Source: Corynebacterium sp. NML130628 (GTDB taxonomy: Bacteria > Actinomycetota > Actinomycetes > Mycobacteriales > Mycobacteriaceae). From it: a DNA stretch of 45,289 bases. Each line of letters opens with the position of its first letter. Within the stretch, counting starts at the first letter, position 1. Shown piece by piece: positions 17,579 to 26,305 of this stretch. The translations under genes and the position numbers were made by a program. Under the pieces are notes generated by a model. The model made no database searches. It was given only the letters and a program-made list of their open reading frames with translations, and was not told where the DNA came from. The stretch covers positions 1 through 45,289 of the forward strand of contig NZ_MLAL01000008.1 in the NCBI RefSeq assembly GCF_001875665.1, read 5' to 3'.

Positions 17579-18936
17579 TCCTCGTCGTTCTTGCGTAGCT
17601 CCTCTTCCAGGCGTGCGAGTTCTTCGTCGAAGTCGTCGTCGGAGGAATCGTCGAGCAGAGTGTCGATGAACGCCGCCGGGTTGGACAGGTGCTCAGGGGT
17701 CGGTAGGAAGTCCGGATGGTCCCAGATCTGGTCGCGGCGGGTCTGGCCTACGGCATTTTCGACGCGGCGCCACAGCTCGGCGGCCTCGCGGACCTTCGGA
17801 GCACCCAGCTCGATGCCGACGACGTTCGCAAACGCGCGCTCGGCGGAGCCGCCGGTTGCGCGTCGGCGGGCCCATGCCTCGGCGAGCTGCGGCGTCGACG
17901 GGATGCGATCCGAGAGGGAGGCGTCGGTGACAACGTCGACCCAGCCCTCGACGAGCGCGAGCAGTGTCTCCAGGCGGGCGGTGGCGGAGGCGTTGCGGGA
18001 GGTCACGCGCGGGGAGAGGTCCGCGCCCTCCAACTGCTGGAGTGCTTCCTGGATGGCTTGCGGGTCGCCGCTTTCCAGGTTCAACCCGCGCGCCATTTCC
18101 TCCAGCTGCGACGTATCGATCTCCAGGCCTGCCGCGTACTCCTCAACGGAGGAAACGAGGCGCTCGACGAGCCACGGCACGTGCTTGAACAGGCGCTGGC
18201 GGGCGGCCTCGCGGGCCACGATGTAGACCAGGACTTCCTGGCCGGGGATCTCGAGGCCCTTGGCGGCGGCGGTGACGTTCTTCGGCAAAATGGCCGTCAC
18301 CCCTGCGGGCGCGACGGGCAGGCCGAAGTCGGAACCAGTCAGGGCTTGCTGGGCAAGGTCCCCGAGCGCGTGGCCCAGCTTGGCGCCGAAGTTCATGGCG
18401 TTCATCTGCTCCATCATGCCGACCATCGGGCCCATCATCTCGCGGGCCTCTGCGGGCATGGTGTCGCGCTGCGCGCGGTTCATCTGCTCCGCAACCGGGT
18501 TGACCAGGCGCTTCCACATCGGCATGGTTTCAACCAGCCAGTCGTCCGCGTTCCACGTGCGCGGCTGGGCGTTTGCGGAAGGTAGCGTAGTGGCGTCGTC
18601 AAGCCAGAGGTCGGCAAGGCGGACTGACTCTTCAACCGCGGTGCGATCCCCCGCGGAGACCGCAGCTTTGTCGCCGACGTGCTGGCGTGCCATGCGCAGC
18701 GCCATCTCGAAGTTCACGGATTCGCCCTCTGTGCGGGCGTTCATTGTCGAACCCATGCCGGACAGCATCTGCCCAAACTGGTTCAAAATATCGCCCAAGC
18801 CACCTTGGCCACCGCCAACGTTGCCCCCGAACCCGAACGCCGCGAACGGATTATTCTGCTGGTTGCGACGCTCGTCGTCACCATTGTCACCGTCGTCGTC
18901 GTTGTTGGGGAAAGTAAATCCGAATCCATTACTCAT
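17575..18936 (-). CDS. DUF2342 zinc-protease-like protein, motif degenerate
   Basis: A 453-residue protein of the actinobacterial family annotated as zinc-dependent metalloprotease/DUF2342 (Rv3195 type). A glycine- and asparagine-rich low-complexity N-terminus with FAAFGFGG is followed by a helical core with GAKLGHALGDLAQQALTGSD, LPVAPAG and VAREAARQRLFKHVPWLVERL. An acidic tail (DDSSDDDFDEELARLEEELR) ends it. The putative metal motif, usually REAAH in relatives as I remember them, reads REAAR here, so metal binding is doubtful. I chose the ATG at 18936 because the low-complexity start MSNGFGF is family-like; a longer start at 19011 runs into the divergent gene's promoter. It is divergent from the PDZ-Lon protease gene, as in mycobacteria. 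Confidence 0.8.
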   Translation of the reverse strand: MSNGFGFTFPNNDDDGDNGDDERRNQQNNPFAAFGFGGNVGGGQGGLGDILNQFGQMLSGMGSTMNARTEGESVNFEMALRMARQHVGDKAAVSAGDRTAVEESVRLADLWLDDATTLPSANAQPRTWNADDWLVETMPMWKRLVNPVAEQMNRAQRDTMPAEAREMMGPMVGMMEQMNAMNFGAKLGHALGDLAQQALTGSDFGLPVAPAGVTAILPKNVTAAAKGLEIPGQEVLVYIVAREAARQRLFKHVPWLVERLVSSVEEYAAGLEIDTSQLEEMARGLNLESGDPQAIQEALQQLEGADLSPRVTSRNASATARLETLLALVEGWVDVVTDASLSDRIPSTPQLAEAWARRRATGGSAERAFANVVGIELGAPKVREAAELWRRVENAVGQTRRDQIWDHPDFLPTPEHLSNPAAFIDTLLDDSSDDDFDEELARLEEELRKNDED

Positions 18937-19012
18937 AGGCACCACCCTACAGTCGTGTGTGCAGGTTGTGTCGGCTGCAGGCGGGAAAATCGCAACGCTG
19001 TGGGCGAACATC

Positions 19013-19018
19013 TAAGAT
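19013..19018 (+). promoter_or_regulatory. -10 box of the PDZ-Lon protease gene
   Basis: TAAGAT at 19013-19018 lies nine bases before GTG 19027 and twelve before ATG 19030, so the transcript probably starts at or beside the start codon. Evidence is motif and spacing only. Confidence 0.4.
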
Positions 19019-19029
19019 TTGTGGGCGTG

Positions 19030-20112
19030 ATGAACGCCGAGCAAGAACAACCACAGCCGCGCAGCCGCCGCCTCGCCACGATTGTGTGGGGCGCAATCCC
19101 GCTTGGGGTGTTGGCTGCGGCGCTGAGCCTCGACCATATTCCTGGCACCGATATCTCCCTGGCCGTGCCGTACGCGGCGCAGGGGTCGGGGCCGACGTTT
19201 AACACGCTCGGCGATGTTGAGGGCGTGCCCGTCGTAGAGATCGAAGGCGCGGACTCCGATGCAACGGAGGGCAACCTCAACATGACCACGGTGTCCGTGC
19301 GCACCAACATGACGCTGGTGCAGGCGCTGACCCGCTGGATCACCACGGATGACACGATTGTGCCACTGGAGCAGATCATCCCTCCGAATACGAACCAGGA
19401 GGAGATGAAGCAGCGCAACCAGGAGGCCTTCGTCGCCTCGGAGTCGGCGGCCACGATCGCCGCGATGAACTACCTCGGACGCCCGACCACGGTGGTGGTC
19501 CACGAGGTGATGGAGGACAGCGCCGCAAACGGGGTGCTGCAGGCAGCAGACATCATTACGCGCGTCGGGGGCAAGGATGTGTCGCAGCCGCGTCAGGTGC
19601 AGAGCCTTGTGCGCGAGCACGCCCCCGGTGACCGGCTCACCATCGACGTGCTGCGTGACGGCGCGCCGCACACGGAGGAGATCACGCTCGGAGCGAATCC
19701 GGAGGATGCGAAGGTGCCCATGTTGGGGATCTTGATGACGTCCGCTCCGGCCGACGGCGTGCAGGTGACCTACAACCTCAACGATGTGGGCGGGCCGAGT
19801 GCCGGGATGATGTTTTCGCTGGCGGTGATCGATAAGCTTTCGCCGGGGCTGCTCAACGGCGGGAAATTCGTGGCCGGGACCGGCACGATTAATGAGTCGG
19901 GGGAGGTCGGCCCGATCGGCGGCATCTCCCACAAGATCGCCGGTGCCCGCGACGCAGGCGCCGAGCTCTTCCTCGCACCAGAGGGCAACTGCGCGGACGT
20001 CATGCGCACGGACAGCGGGGAGATGCAGGTCGCGGCCGTCAAAACGCTTGATGACGCCGTCAAGGCCATGGATGCGTTCGCCCACGGCCAGCCGGTACGC
20101 AGCTGTAGCTAG
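19030..20112 (+). CDS. membrane-anchored PDZ and Lon-like serine protease (YlbL type)
   Basis: A 360-residue protein with an N-terminal membrane anchor (about residues 18-36). An extracytoplasmic PDZ domain follows (VVHEVMEDSAANGVLQAADIITRVGGKDV), then a Lon-type (S16) proteolytic domain. The catalytic Ser is in GGPSAGMMFSLAV and the catalytic Lys in GISHKIAGARDAG, the Ser-Lys dyad of the family. The order anchor-PDZ-Lon is that of YlbL/Rv3194c; it should degrade or process envelope proteins outside the membrane, substrate unknown. GTG codons at 19021 and 19027 are alternative starts. The stop overlaps by four bases the stop of the convergent lipoprotein gene. Confidence 0.9.
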   Translation: MNAEQEQPQPRSRRLATIVWGAIPLGVLAAALSLDHIPGTDISLAVPYAAQGSGPTFNTLGDVEGVPVVEIEGADSDATEGNLNMTTVSVRTNMTLVQALTRWITTDDTIVPLEQIIPPNTNQEEMKQRNQEAFVASESAATIAAMNYLGRPTTVVVHEVMEDSAANGVLQAADIITRVGGKDVSQPRQVQSLVREHAPGDRLTIDVLRDGAPHTEEITLGANPEDAKVPMLGILMTSAPADGVQVTYNLNDVGGPSAGMMFSLAVIDKLSPGLLNGGKFVAGTGTINESGEVGPIGGISHKIAGARDAGAELFLAPEGNCADVMRTDSGEMQVAAVKTLDDAVKAMDAFAHGQPVRSCS

Positions 20113-20780
20113 GAGTCCGATTCGGTGGAGGTGGTTGCCTCCGCAGGGGCGGTAGCGCCCTCCGGGCGCTTCGCCAGCCCAAGCTTGTAGATGTGCTCGC
20201 GCGGACCTTCGCGGTCCATGGTGAGCAGCTGCTTCATAATCTGGCCCTTGTCATTATCAATGACGGTCACCACGGCAGAGGACCCAACGGTAGACCAGCC
20301 GACCACGAAGCGGCCGGTGTCTTCCACGACTTCGCTCGAGCGCAGCTCGGTGAGCACCTGCGTACTCGTGGTGGCGACGGACTCGGACTCCATGAACTGG
20401 AACTGTCCCATCTCGGAGCTGCTGCAATCGAACGCGTCCGGCAGGCCCGTCGGGGTGCAGCTGTCCAGTTTTTCGAAGAACTCGGGCGGAGCGAGCGTGG
20501 AGAACTGCTTCGCAACCTCGGCAACGCCGTTGTCGTCTTTCTTTGCGGTGCTCGTAGTGCTTGTCGACGTCCCCTCCGTAGTCTCCGTGGCCTTTGTGGT
20601 TTCAGACTCCGACGGCGAAGGCGACTGGGTGGACTCGGAGGACGTGGCCGGTGCCACCGTCGTGGTCGGCTCCTCCGATGGCTCCTCCTTGCTACCGCAC
20701 GCGGTAGCTACCACCAGCGCCATCGCCAGCACCGCTGGAGTACCGACGCGCCGACGCCAAACCTTCGAAAATGTAGCCAC
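20109..20780 (-). CDS. lipoprotein with Thr/Ser-rich linker, function unknown
   Basis: A 223-residue exported lipoprotein. It has basic MATFSKVWRRR, a hydrophobic core and the lipobox VVATAC with the lipidated Cys at 28. A roughly 60-residue Ser/Thr/Glu/Pro linker (EEPTTTVAPATSSESTQS and on) leads to a compact domain with one cysteine pair (DSCTPTG, AFDCSSS). The globular part has no motif I recognise. The start is GTG at 20780 with AAAGGAG eight bases upstream; longer reading to 20849 overlaps the PPA1309 gene and lacks support. It starts 19 bases after PPA1309 and is probably co-transcribed. It may work at the envelope alongside the neighbouring protease and UPF0182 protein, but that is only proximity. 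Confidence 0.75.
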   Translation of the reverse strand: MATFSKVWRRRVGTPAVLAMALVVATACGSKEEPSEEPTTTVAPATSSESTQSPSPSESETTKATETTEGTSTSTTSTAKKDDNGVAEVAKQFSTLAPPEFFEKLDSCTPTGLPDAFDCSSSEMGQFQFMESESVATTSTQVLTELRSSEVVEDTGRFVVGWSTVGSSAVVTVIDNDKGQIMKQLLTMDREGPREHIYKLGLAKRPEGATAPAEATTSTESDS

Positions 20781-20799
20781 GTTGTGCTCCTTTACCCTC

Positions 20800-21327
20800 T
20801 TAGGACAGCTCATCTGGGTCTTGTTCCAACCCGTAGCGTAACGCAGCAATCACGTTCGGCGCTACGTTTGGCCCACCGCGAAGCTCGATATCGTCCTGGG
20901 CGAACATGCCGCGCTCCTCCAGCTCCTCCTCGGTCAGCCGCATCTGGAGCAGGGTTTGCTCAATGCCTTCCTCACGCAGCACACCGGAGAAGAGGCGCGC
21001 CGGGCGTGGCGAGGGGTCATCGCTACTGGTGTCCCGGAACATAATCTCCTGCGCCAGCACGGCACCCTCCACCGCGTGTGGCCAGGCGATACGCGCCACG
21101 TACTCCGCGAGCTCCTCCGAGCCGGGGCGAATGCTTTCCGGCAGGTTGTCCTGGACAACGAGGGTCAGTGGCGAAGAGGCGTCGTCAACCTCGAGCTGCT
21201 CGAGCTCGTCCACAAGCAGGGAGGAGGGTACGAGTGCGAAGAGGGTCGGTCCCTGGTCCCAGCCTTCCGCATGCACGAACTCGACGGCTTCGGACATGGC
21301 CTTATTTAATGCTTGTTGGTTGAGCAC
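20800..21327 (-). CDS. PPA1309 family conserved protein
   Basis: A 175-residue, acidic, soluble protein beginning MLNQQALNKAMSEAVEFVHAEGWDQGPTLFALVP. It carries AEYVARIAWPHAVEGAVLAQE and ends GGPNVAPNVIAALRYGLEQDPDELS, the conserved layout of the actinobacterial PPA1309 family, whose function is not established. It is divergent from the UPF0182 gene, as in many actinobacteria, sharing an 85-base intergenic region. Downstream it probably shares a transcript with the lipoprotein gene. Confidence 0.82.
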   Translation of the reverse strand: MLNQQALNKAMSEAVEFVHAEGWDQGPTLFALVPSSLLVDELEQLEVDDASSPLTLVVQDNLPESIRPGSEELAEYVARIAWPHAVEGAVLAQEIMFRDTSSDDPSPRPARLFSGVLREEGIEQTLLQMRLTEEELEERGMFAQDDIELRGGPNVAPNVIAALRYGLEQDPDELS

Positions 21328-21362
21328 GGGAACCCTTCTGTCAGTTCAGGCGTTACACTTTT

Positions 21363-21368
21363 TAAGAT
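21363..21368 (+). promoter_or_regulatory. possible -10 box of the UPF0182 gene
   Basis: TAAGAT at 21363-21368 lies in the 85-base divergent region, leaving a leader of about 40 bases that carries the AAGGAGC ribosome binding site before the TTG at 21413. No clear -35 was seen. Confidence 0.35.
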
Positions 21369-21412
21369 AGAACCTTAATACGCGTACTAAGACTATTTCG
21401 AAGGAGCAGGAT

Positions 21413-24367
21413 TTGGCCACCCGCCTTAGCCAGCCACAGCCCCACGCGAAAAAGCAGAACTCCGGACTCGCCTTCACGATTGGTGTGCTCGGTGTGTTGC
21501 TGTTTTTCATCCCGATCCTGATCGGTCTCTATACCGATTTTCTTTGGTTCGGGGAGCTTGACTTCCGTGGGGTCTTCAACCGCGTCATCGTGGCGCGAGT
21601 GGCATTGTTTGTAATTTTTGCCGCCGTCGGCGCGCTTGTCACCTACCTCGCCGCGTGGTTCGCGTGGCGAGGCCGCACGAAGGAAGCCTTGAGTTTCGAA
21701 GCCGTTGTCGGCGACACCCGGACCAAAGTGAACCTGCAGCAGGGCGTTCGCACGCTCTTGGTGTGGGTCCCGGTGGTCATCGCGATCTTCTCCGGCCTGG
21801 CGGGGCAGCGCCTGTGGCGCACGTTCATGCTGTGGTTCAACAGGGAATCGTTCGGTGTGAATGATCCGCAGTTCGGCAAGGACCTCGGGTTCTACGCCTT
21901 CGCGCTGCCGGGTATCACCGCGATTATCGACGGCCTCTCACTCCTCCTGCTCGTCGCCTTTATCGTCGGCGCGGTGGGCCACTACCTGCTGGGAGGCATC
22001 CGCATCGGCAATAAGGTCAGTGGGGTACCGGGCCACATTTCCACGTCCGCTCGCGTGCAGCTCGCCGTGACCGCCGGCCTGTGGATGGTGCTCAAGGCAG
22101 TGAGCTACTGGCTGGAGCGCTACACCCTGATGTATGCGCAGAACGACATCTTCACCGGTGCGTCCTACACCACCATCAACGCGTCGCTGCCCGCAAAGGT
22201 GATCCTGACAGTCATTGCGGTGCTTGTCGCGGCGGCATTCTTCGCCTCGGTTGTATATAAGGACTTCCGCGTTCCTGTGATGGCGGCGGTGCTGATGCTC
22301 GTGTCCTCCCTCGTGGTCGGCGGTGTGTGGCCGGCGCTGCTTGAGCAGTTCTCGGTCAAGCCGAACCGCCAGTCGAAGGAATCCGAGTACATCGCCCGCA
22401 ACATTGAGGCCACCCGCTTCGCGTTCGGCCTGACGGACGAGCAAGTGAAGTACCAGGACAACTGGGGCGCGGAAAAGGTCTCCAACGACAAGGTCGCAGA
22501 CGACGCCGCGACGATTAGCAACATTCGCCTGCTGGACCCGGAGATCATTTCTCCGACGTTTACCCAGAATCAGCAGCTGCGCAACTTCTACGGCTTCCCG
22601 GACCAGCTGGCGATGGACCGCTACGAAGTTGACGGCAAACTGCGCGACTTCGTTGTCGCAGCCCGCGAGATGGACCCGAACGCGCTGCGCGAAAACCAGC
22701 GCGACTGGATCAACCGCCACACCGTGTACACGCACGGCAATGGGTTCGTCGCAGCGCAGGCCAACCGTGTTGATGAGGCCGCGCAGGACGCCGGCTCCAC
22801 CCGCGGTGGCTTGCCAATCTTCACCGTCTCCGACCTGCAGTCCAACGCGATTGCCGCTGAGAAGGACCAGGCGGATGAGCTCGGGATCCAGGTCGACGAG
22901 CCCCGCGTCTACTACGGCCCGGTGATCGCATCCGCCCAGGACGGGCTGGACTACGCCATCGTTGGCGATACCGGCCAGGGCCCCGTCGAGTACGACACGG
23001 ATAGCTCCACCTACACCTACGAGGGCAAAGGTGGCGTCAACATCGGTAACTGGGGCAACCGCATCGCCTACTCGGCGAAGTACCAGGAGCTGAAGTTCCT
23101 GCTGTCTGACCGCGTCGGCTCCGAGTCCAAGATTCTCTACGACCGCGACCCACGCAAGCGCGTTGAAAAGGTCGCGCCGTGGCTGACCACCGACTCCAAG
23201 ACCTACCCGGCAGTCATCGACGGCAAGATCAAGTGGATTGTCGACGGCTACACCACGCTGTCCCAGCTGCCGTACGCAACGCGCGAATCGCTGACCGATA
23301 CGACGCAGGATGCGCTGAACCCGGACGGGACCACGCAGCGCCTGCTGAACAACAACGTCGGCTACATCCGCAACTCCGTCAAGGCAACCGTTGACGCTTA
23401 CGACGGCACTGTGGACCTCTACGCGTTCGACGAGAACGACCCAGTGCTCAAGGCATGGATGGGCGCGTTCCCAGGCACCGTTCGCCCGGCAAGCGACATC
23501 TCCGATTCGCTGCGCGACCACCTCCGCTACCCAGAGGACCTGTTCAAGGTTCAGCGCGAACTGCTGGCTCGCTACCACGTGAACGACCCAGGCGTGTTCT
23601 TCAACAACGACGCCTTCTGGTCCGTGCCGAACGACCCGACCGCGCCGGAAGGCCGCAAGGAGCTCAACCAGCCTCCGTACTACGTGGTCGCCGGCGACCC
23701 GGAGACCAACCAGCCTTCCTTCCAGCTGATTACGCCGTTCCGTGGCCTGAGCCGTGAGTTCCTGTCCGCGCACATGTCCGTGTCCTCCGACCCGGAGAAC
23801 TACGGCCAGATCACCGTCCGCGTGCTGCCAACCAACACGCAGACCCAGGGCCCGAAGCAGGCGCAGGACGCCCTGATGTCCTCTGACCAGGTGGCGCGTG
23901 ACCGCACCCTGTGGAAGGGCACCAACGACCTGAAGAACGGTAACCTGCTCACCCTGCCTGTTGGCGGCGGAGAGATCCTCTACGTGGAGCCGATTTACTC
24001 GCAGCGCAAGGACCAGGCGTCCGCCTTCCCGAAGCTGCTGCGCGTGCTCGTGTTCTACCGCGGCCAGGTTGGCTACGCGCCGACGATCTCCCAGGCGTTG
24101 AAGCAGGTTGGCATTCACTCTGAGGCTGCCCAGGACATCGACATCGTCGACGACAAGGGCAACACGAAGCCTGCCGAGCAAGCGCCAGCCGATGGCGAGA
24201 AGGCCAACACCCCAGCGCCAGCAGCTGCCGGCAACAAGGACGAAGCGCTGAACAACATCAACGATGCGCTGCGCAACCTGGAAGGCGCACGCGACGGCTC
24301 CTTCGAGGAGTACGGCAAGGCGCTCGACGCGCTCGACCGTGCGGTGAAGGAATACCAGAGCATGTAG
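21413..24367 (+). CDS. UPF0182 family large membrane protein
   Basis: A 984-residue protein. Its N-terminal third has seven hydrophobic segments (around residues 20-45, 60-82, 115-133, 163-190, 212-232, 254-274 and 280-300). A large extracytoplasmic region follows, with conserved stretches such as ATRFAFGLTDEQVKYQDN, RVYYGPVIASAQDGLDYAIV, LFKVQRELLARYHV and ILYVEPIYSQ. A low-complexity Ala/Pro segment and a helical tail end it. This is the UPF0182/COG1615 layout; function is not established. The start is TTG at 21413, supported by AAGGAGC eight bases upstream. Codon use is smooth and there is no sign of damage. Confidence 0.93.
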   Translation: MATRLSQPQPHAKKQNSGLAFTIGVLGVLLFFIPILIGLYTDFLWFGELDFRGVFNRVIVARVALFVIFAAVGALVTYLAAWFAWRGRTKEALSFEAVVGDTRTKVNLQQGVRTLLVWVPVVIAIFSGLAGQRLWRTFMLWFNRESFGVNDPQFGKDLGFYAFALPGITAIIDGLSLLLLVAFIVGAVGHYLLGGIRIGNKVSGVPGHISTSARVQLAVTAGLWMVLKAVSYWLERYTLMYAQNDIFTGASYTTINASLPAKVILTVIAVLVAAAFFASVVYKDFRVPVMAAVLMLVSSLVVGGVWPALLEQFSVKPNRQSKESEYIARNIEATRFAFGLTDEQVKYQDNWGAEKVSNDKVADDAATISNIRLLDPEIISPTFTQNQQLRNFYGFPDQLAMDRYEVDGKLRDFVVAAREMDPNALRENQRDWINRHTVYTHGNGFVAAQANRVDEAAQDAGSTRGGLPIFTVSDLQSNAIAAEKDQADELGIQVDEPRVYYGPVIASAQDGLDYAIVGDTGQGPVEYDTDSSTYTYEGKGGVNIGNWGNRIAYSAKYQELKFLLSDRVGSESKILYDRDPRKRVEKVAPWLTTDSKTYPAVIDGKIKWIVDGYTTLSQLPYATRESLTDTTQDALNPDGTTQRLLNNNVGYIRNSVKATVDAYDGTVDLYAFDENDPVLKAWMGAFPGTVRPASDISDSLRDHLRYPEDLFKVQRELLARYHVNDPGVFFNNDAFWSVPNDPTAPEGRKELNQPPYYVVAGDPETNQPSFQLITPFRGLSREFLSAHMSVSSDPENYGQITVRVLPTNTQTQGPKQAQDALMSSDQVARDRTLWKGTNDLKNGNLLTLPVGGGEILYVEPIYSQRKDQASAFPKLLRVLVFYRGQVGYAPTISQALKQVGIHSEAAQDIDIVDDKGNTKPAEQAPADGEKANTPAPAAAGNKDEALNNINDALRNLEGARDGSFEEYGKALDALDRAVKEYQSM

Positions 24368-24388
24368 TCCTTCCCGTGTAACCACTTG

Positions 24389-24426
24389 AATCCCCTGCGA
24401 ATCCGTGAGGTGCGCAGGGGATTTGG
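24389..24426 (+). terminator. terminator after the UPF0182 gene
   Basis: AATCCCCTGCG at 24389-24399 pairs perfectly with CGCAGGGGATT at 24413-24423 around a 13-base loop, followed by a weak T-rich stretch. It lies 22 bases after the UPF0182 stop. Confidence 0.75.
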
Positions 24427-24501
24427 TGTTTGAAAGAGGTATGCGTATAGTTATCACTCGTTGCCCGTTAAGGCAGCAGGTGAAAATCAAATATCACCCG
24501 A

Positions 24502-24575
24502 CGCGGGGTGGAGCAGCTCGGTAGCTCGCTGGGCTCATAACCCAGAGGTCGTAGGTTCGAATCCTGCCCCCGCTA
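24502..24575 (+). tRNA. initiator tRNA-Met (CAT)
   Basis: A full cloverleaf is visible: acceptor CGCGGGG with CCCCGCT, D arm GGAGCAGCTCGGTAGCTC, anticodon CAT in GGG-CTCATAA-CCC and T arm GTAGG-TTCGAAT-CCTGC. Three G-C pairs in the anticodon stem and the unpaired first acceptor position (C1 with T72) mark it as initiator rather than elongator. CCA is not encoded. The 3' part from 24540 is duplicated at 38754, so an integrative element entered this gene and rebuilt its 3' end. Confidence 0.95.
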
Positions 24576-24576
24576 C
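24540..24576 (+). repeat. left attachment repeat (att core within tRNA-Met)
   Basis: 37 bases from the anticodon stem 3' strand to one base past the tRNA, identical to 38754-38790. As the intact tRNA lies on this side, integration replaced the 3' half with the element's copy. Confidence 0.92.
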
Positions 24577-24582
24577 TAAGAT

Positions 24583-24625
24583 AAGGCCCCTACCAGTGCA
24601 AATGCTGGTAGGGGCCTTCTTCATT
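24583..24625 (+). terminator. terminator after tRNA-Met, carried by the element
   Basis: AAGGCCCCTACCAG at 24583-24596 pairs with CTGGTAGGGGCCTT at 24605-24618, followed by a T-rich stretch. A sister hairpin with the same CCCTACCAG / CTGGTAGGG core follows the right att copy, so the element brought its own replacement for the tRNA terminator. Confidence 0.85.
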
Positions 24626-24827
24626 TTGTGAGCGGATCACCTTTTGGTGCACTAGCTGGTGTACTAGGGTCAAAATCCTGCACCAAACGGAGCTGCGACG
24701 CTCCAACGAAGCGGCGCAGGTTTTCGGGGCATTGCTTAGTGATTGCGAGGTCGGCGGCAACGAAGGAACGCCACGGGAGCCGGCAGTTCGGGGGGTCTGC
24801 CTATCTCGGGGGTGAGACTGCTCAACC

Positions 24828-24947
24828 GTGGCGTTCGGGAGAAAGCTTATTGAGGGCGGCAAGTCCGTCAGCGCAGTAGCCAGGACACTCAACGTCTCGC
24901 GGCCGACGATCTATCGCGCTCTCAAGCGCATCGAAGCCGACGCTTAG
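24828..24947 (+). pseudogene. C-terminal stub of a serine recombinase (HTH)
   Basis: A 39-codon frame reading AFGRKLIEGGKSVSAVA then RTLNVSRPTIYRALKRI. This is the helix-turn-helix DNA-binding end of resolvase/invertase family recombinases. The catalytic N-terminal part is not present upstream (24625-24827 holds no related frame I can see). It is most likely a remnant of a former transposon or invertase; a free-standing DNA-binding peptide cannot be excluded. Confidence 0.6.
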
Positions 24948-24956
24948 GCACAGGCT

Positions 24957-25009
24957 GCGTCGCTAGCGCTCGCACCCGGCGAGAAGGCATCAGGCTGCGC
25001 TAGCGACGC
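24957..25009. repeat. 12-bp inverted repeat
   Basis: GCGTCGCTAGCG at 24957-24968 is the exact inverse of CGCTAGCGACGC at 24998-25009, with a 29-base spacer. CAGGCTGCG also occurs directly repeated in front of each arm. It lies between the recombinase stub and the DUF4192 gene; it may be a recombination or protein-binding site. Confidence 0.5.
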
Positions 25010-25117
25010 TCGGCACACATGAGTGCTGCACTGCTGGGATACGCCTGCGATCGGCAGAGCCGGGCCGAATACGGGATTGACCACATACACCCCGTATTCG
25101 TGCAAAGGAGCACTGCC

Positions 25118-26140
25118 ATGTCCACCCATTCTCACACGCTTGCATCCCACGGCGAGATTCTCGCGAACCTCCCCGGCATCCTCGGGTTTTACCCGAACAA
25201 CTCGCTGATCCTCGCGTTCTTCGTCGACGACGAGGGCGTCGACACCGTCCGCCTCGGCCCGGTCGCGCGGTTCGACCTGGACGAAGCTGTTGCAAAGCTC
25301 ACCGAGAGCCGCGAGCGGTTCGCAGCGTGGGTCCACCACCTCGAACTCGACGCTGTTATCGCGTACATGATCAGCGATGACATTGCGCAGCCGGTCTTCG
25401 AGGAGACGGCAACGTATCTCACCAGCGGGGCAGTGCACCTACCGCCGCTGCTCGGGGTGGTGCAGGTGCCTGAGATCGTCACCGGGGCTGCGTGGTGGTC
25501 CGTGTATCAGCATCCGCTCATCGACGAGCCGCGCCACGGCGTTGTCGGCGAGGTCGCAGCATCGGCGGCGCTGCGGCAGATGCTAGAGCACACCGGCGAG
25601 CTGCCGGAGCCGAGCAAAGACGACATCGAGGCACGGTTGAACAGCACCGATCACGGCATCGACGCTGCCGAGCACGCCGACATCATCGAAGACGCGCTGG
25701 CGTATGTTCCACCCATCTTCCGAGACGTACTGCAGCGTGAGTACGAGCAGGCAGCGGCGGGGATGACGCAGCCGAGTGCGCGTGCTATCCGATCTGCGCT
25801 GAAGTGCTTCACGACACCGCGCTTGCGTGATCCATTGCTTGCTGCGCTGCTTGAGGAGCCACAAGCAGGTCTCAAGTTCGCTGAGCAGGTGATGCGCGCT
25901 GTACCGGCTCACTGGCCTGGGATGAGGGCACAGCTTACGGCCACTGTCGCCGTGCTGGCCCAGGCAAACGGCCAGACGGGTCTGGCTGGCGTTGCCGCAC
26001 ACAGGGCCACCGAGATCAGCAGCAAAGAGACGTTCCCGTCGCTGGTGGCGAAGTTAATCGACATTGGCGAGGGCAGTCGTCTCGCAGAAGTGGTTCACGA
26101 GGGCGGTGCTCAGGCTCGCGTGCAGTTGTTCGAAAACTAG
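25118..26140 (+). CDS. DUF4192 domain protein
   Basis: A 340-residue protein beginning MSTHSHTLASHGEILANLPG and then ILGFYPNNSLILAFFVDDEG, the typical DUF4192 opening (aalP.lLGF.P.nSLv). An alpha-helical remainder follows. DUF4192 proteins are common in actinobacterial chromosomes, plasmids and integrative elements; their role is not established. The start at ATG 25118 is fixed by AAAGGAG seven bases before; an upstream ATG at 25019 lies in the repeat region and lacks a ribosome binding site. A strong terminator follows. It heads a DUF4192, small acidic protein, SSB series that looks like the housekeeping part of the element. Confidence 0.8.
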   Translation: MSTHSHTLASHGEILANLPGILGFYPNNSLILAFFVDDEGVDTVRLGPVARFDLDEAVAKLTESRERFAAWVHHLELDAVIAYMISDDIAQPVFEETATYLTSGAVHLPPLLGVVQVPEIVTGAAWWSVYQHPLIDEPRHGVVGEVAASAALRQMLEHTGELPEPSKDDIEARLNSTDHGIDAAEHADIIEDALAYVPPIFRDVLQREYEQAAAGMTQPSARAIRSALKCFTTPRLRDPLLAALLEEPQAGLKFAEQVMRAVPAHWPGMRAQLTATVAVLAQANGQTGLAGVAAHRATEISSKETFPSLVAKLIDIGEGSRLAEVVHEGGAQARVQLFEN

Positions 26141-26148
26141 TACTTCAC

Positions 26149-26187
26149 ACCCCGTTGCAGCAGTTGCTGTAGCGGGGTTTTTCTTTT
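26149..26187 (+). terminator. terminator after the DUF4192 gene
   Basis: ACCCCG at 26149-26154 pairs with CGGGGT at 26173-26178, with inner pairing of CAGCA/TGCTG, then TTTTTCTTTT. Within 26188-26305 two further short inverted repeats are seen (AGACAG/CTGTCT and GGATTG/CAATCC), possibly operators for the small gene downstream. Confidence 0.75.
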
Positions 26188-26305
26188 CTACCCACGCCGT
26201 GACCAGGGAAGAAGGAAATCTCCACCGAGCAGGGGAGAGGTCTCTAGACAGCAGAGCTGTCTCAAAGAACGGATTGAGAATCAATCCACGACACGGAGGC
26301 ACGCC

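Noticed and set aside
21938..24490. An 850-residue minus-strand open frame opposite the UPF0182 gene
   Set aside because: Shadow of a long GC-rich gene: arginine-, valine- and leucine-heavy composition, no family motif, and the plus-strand gene is unmistakable.
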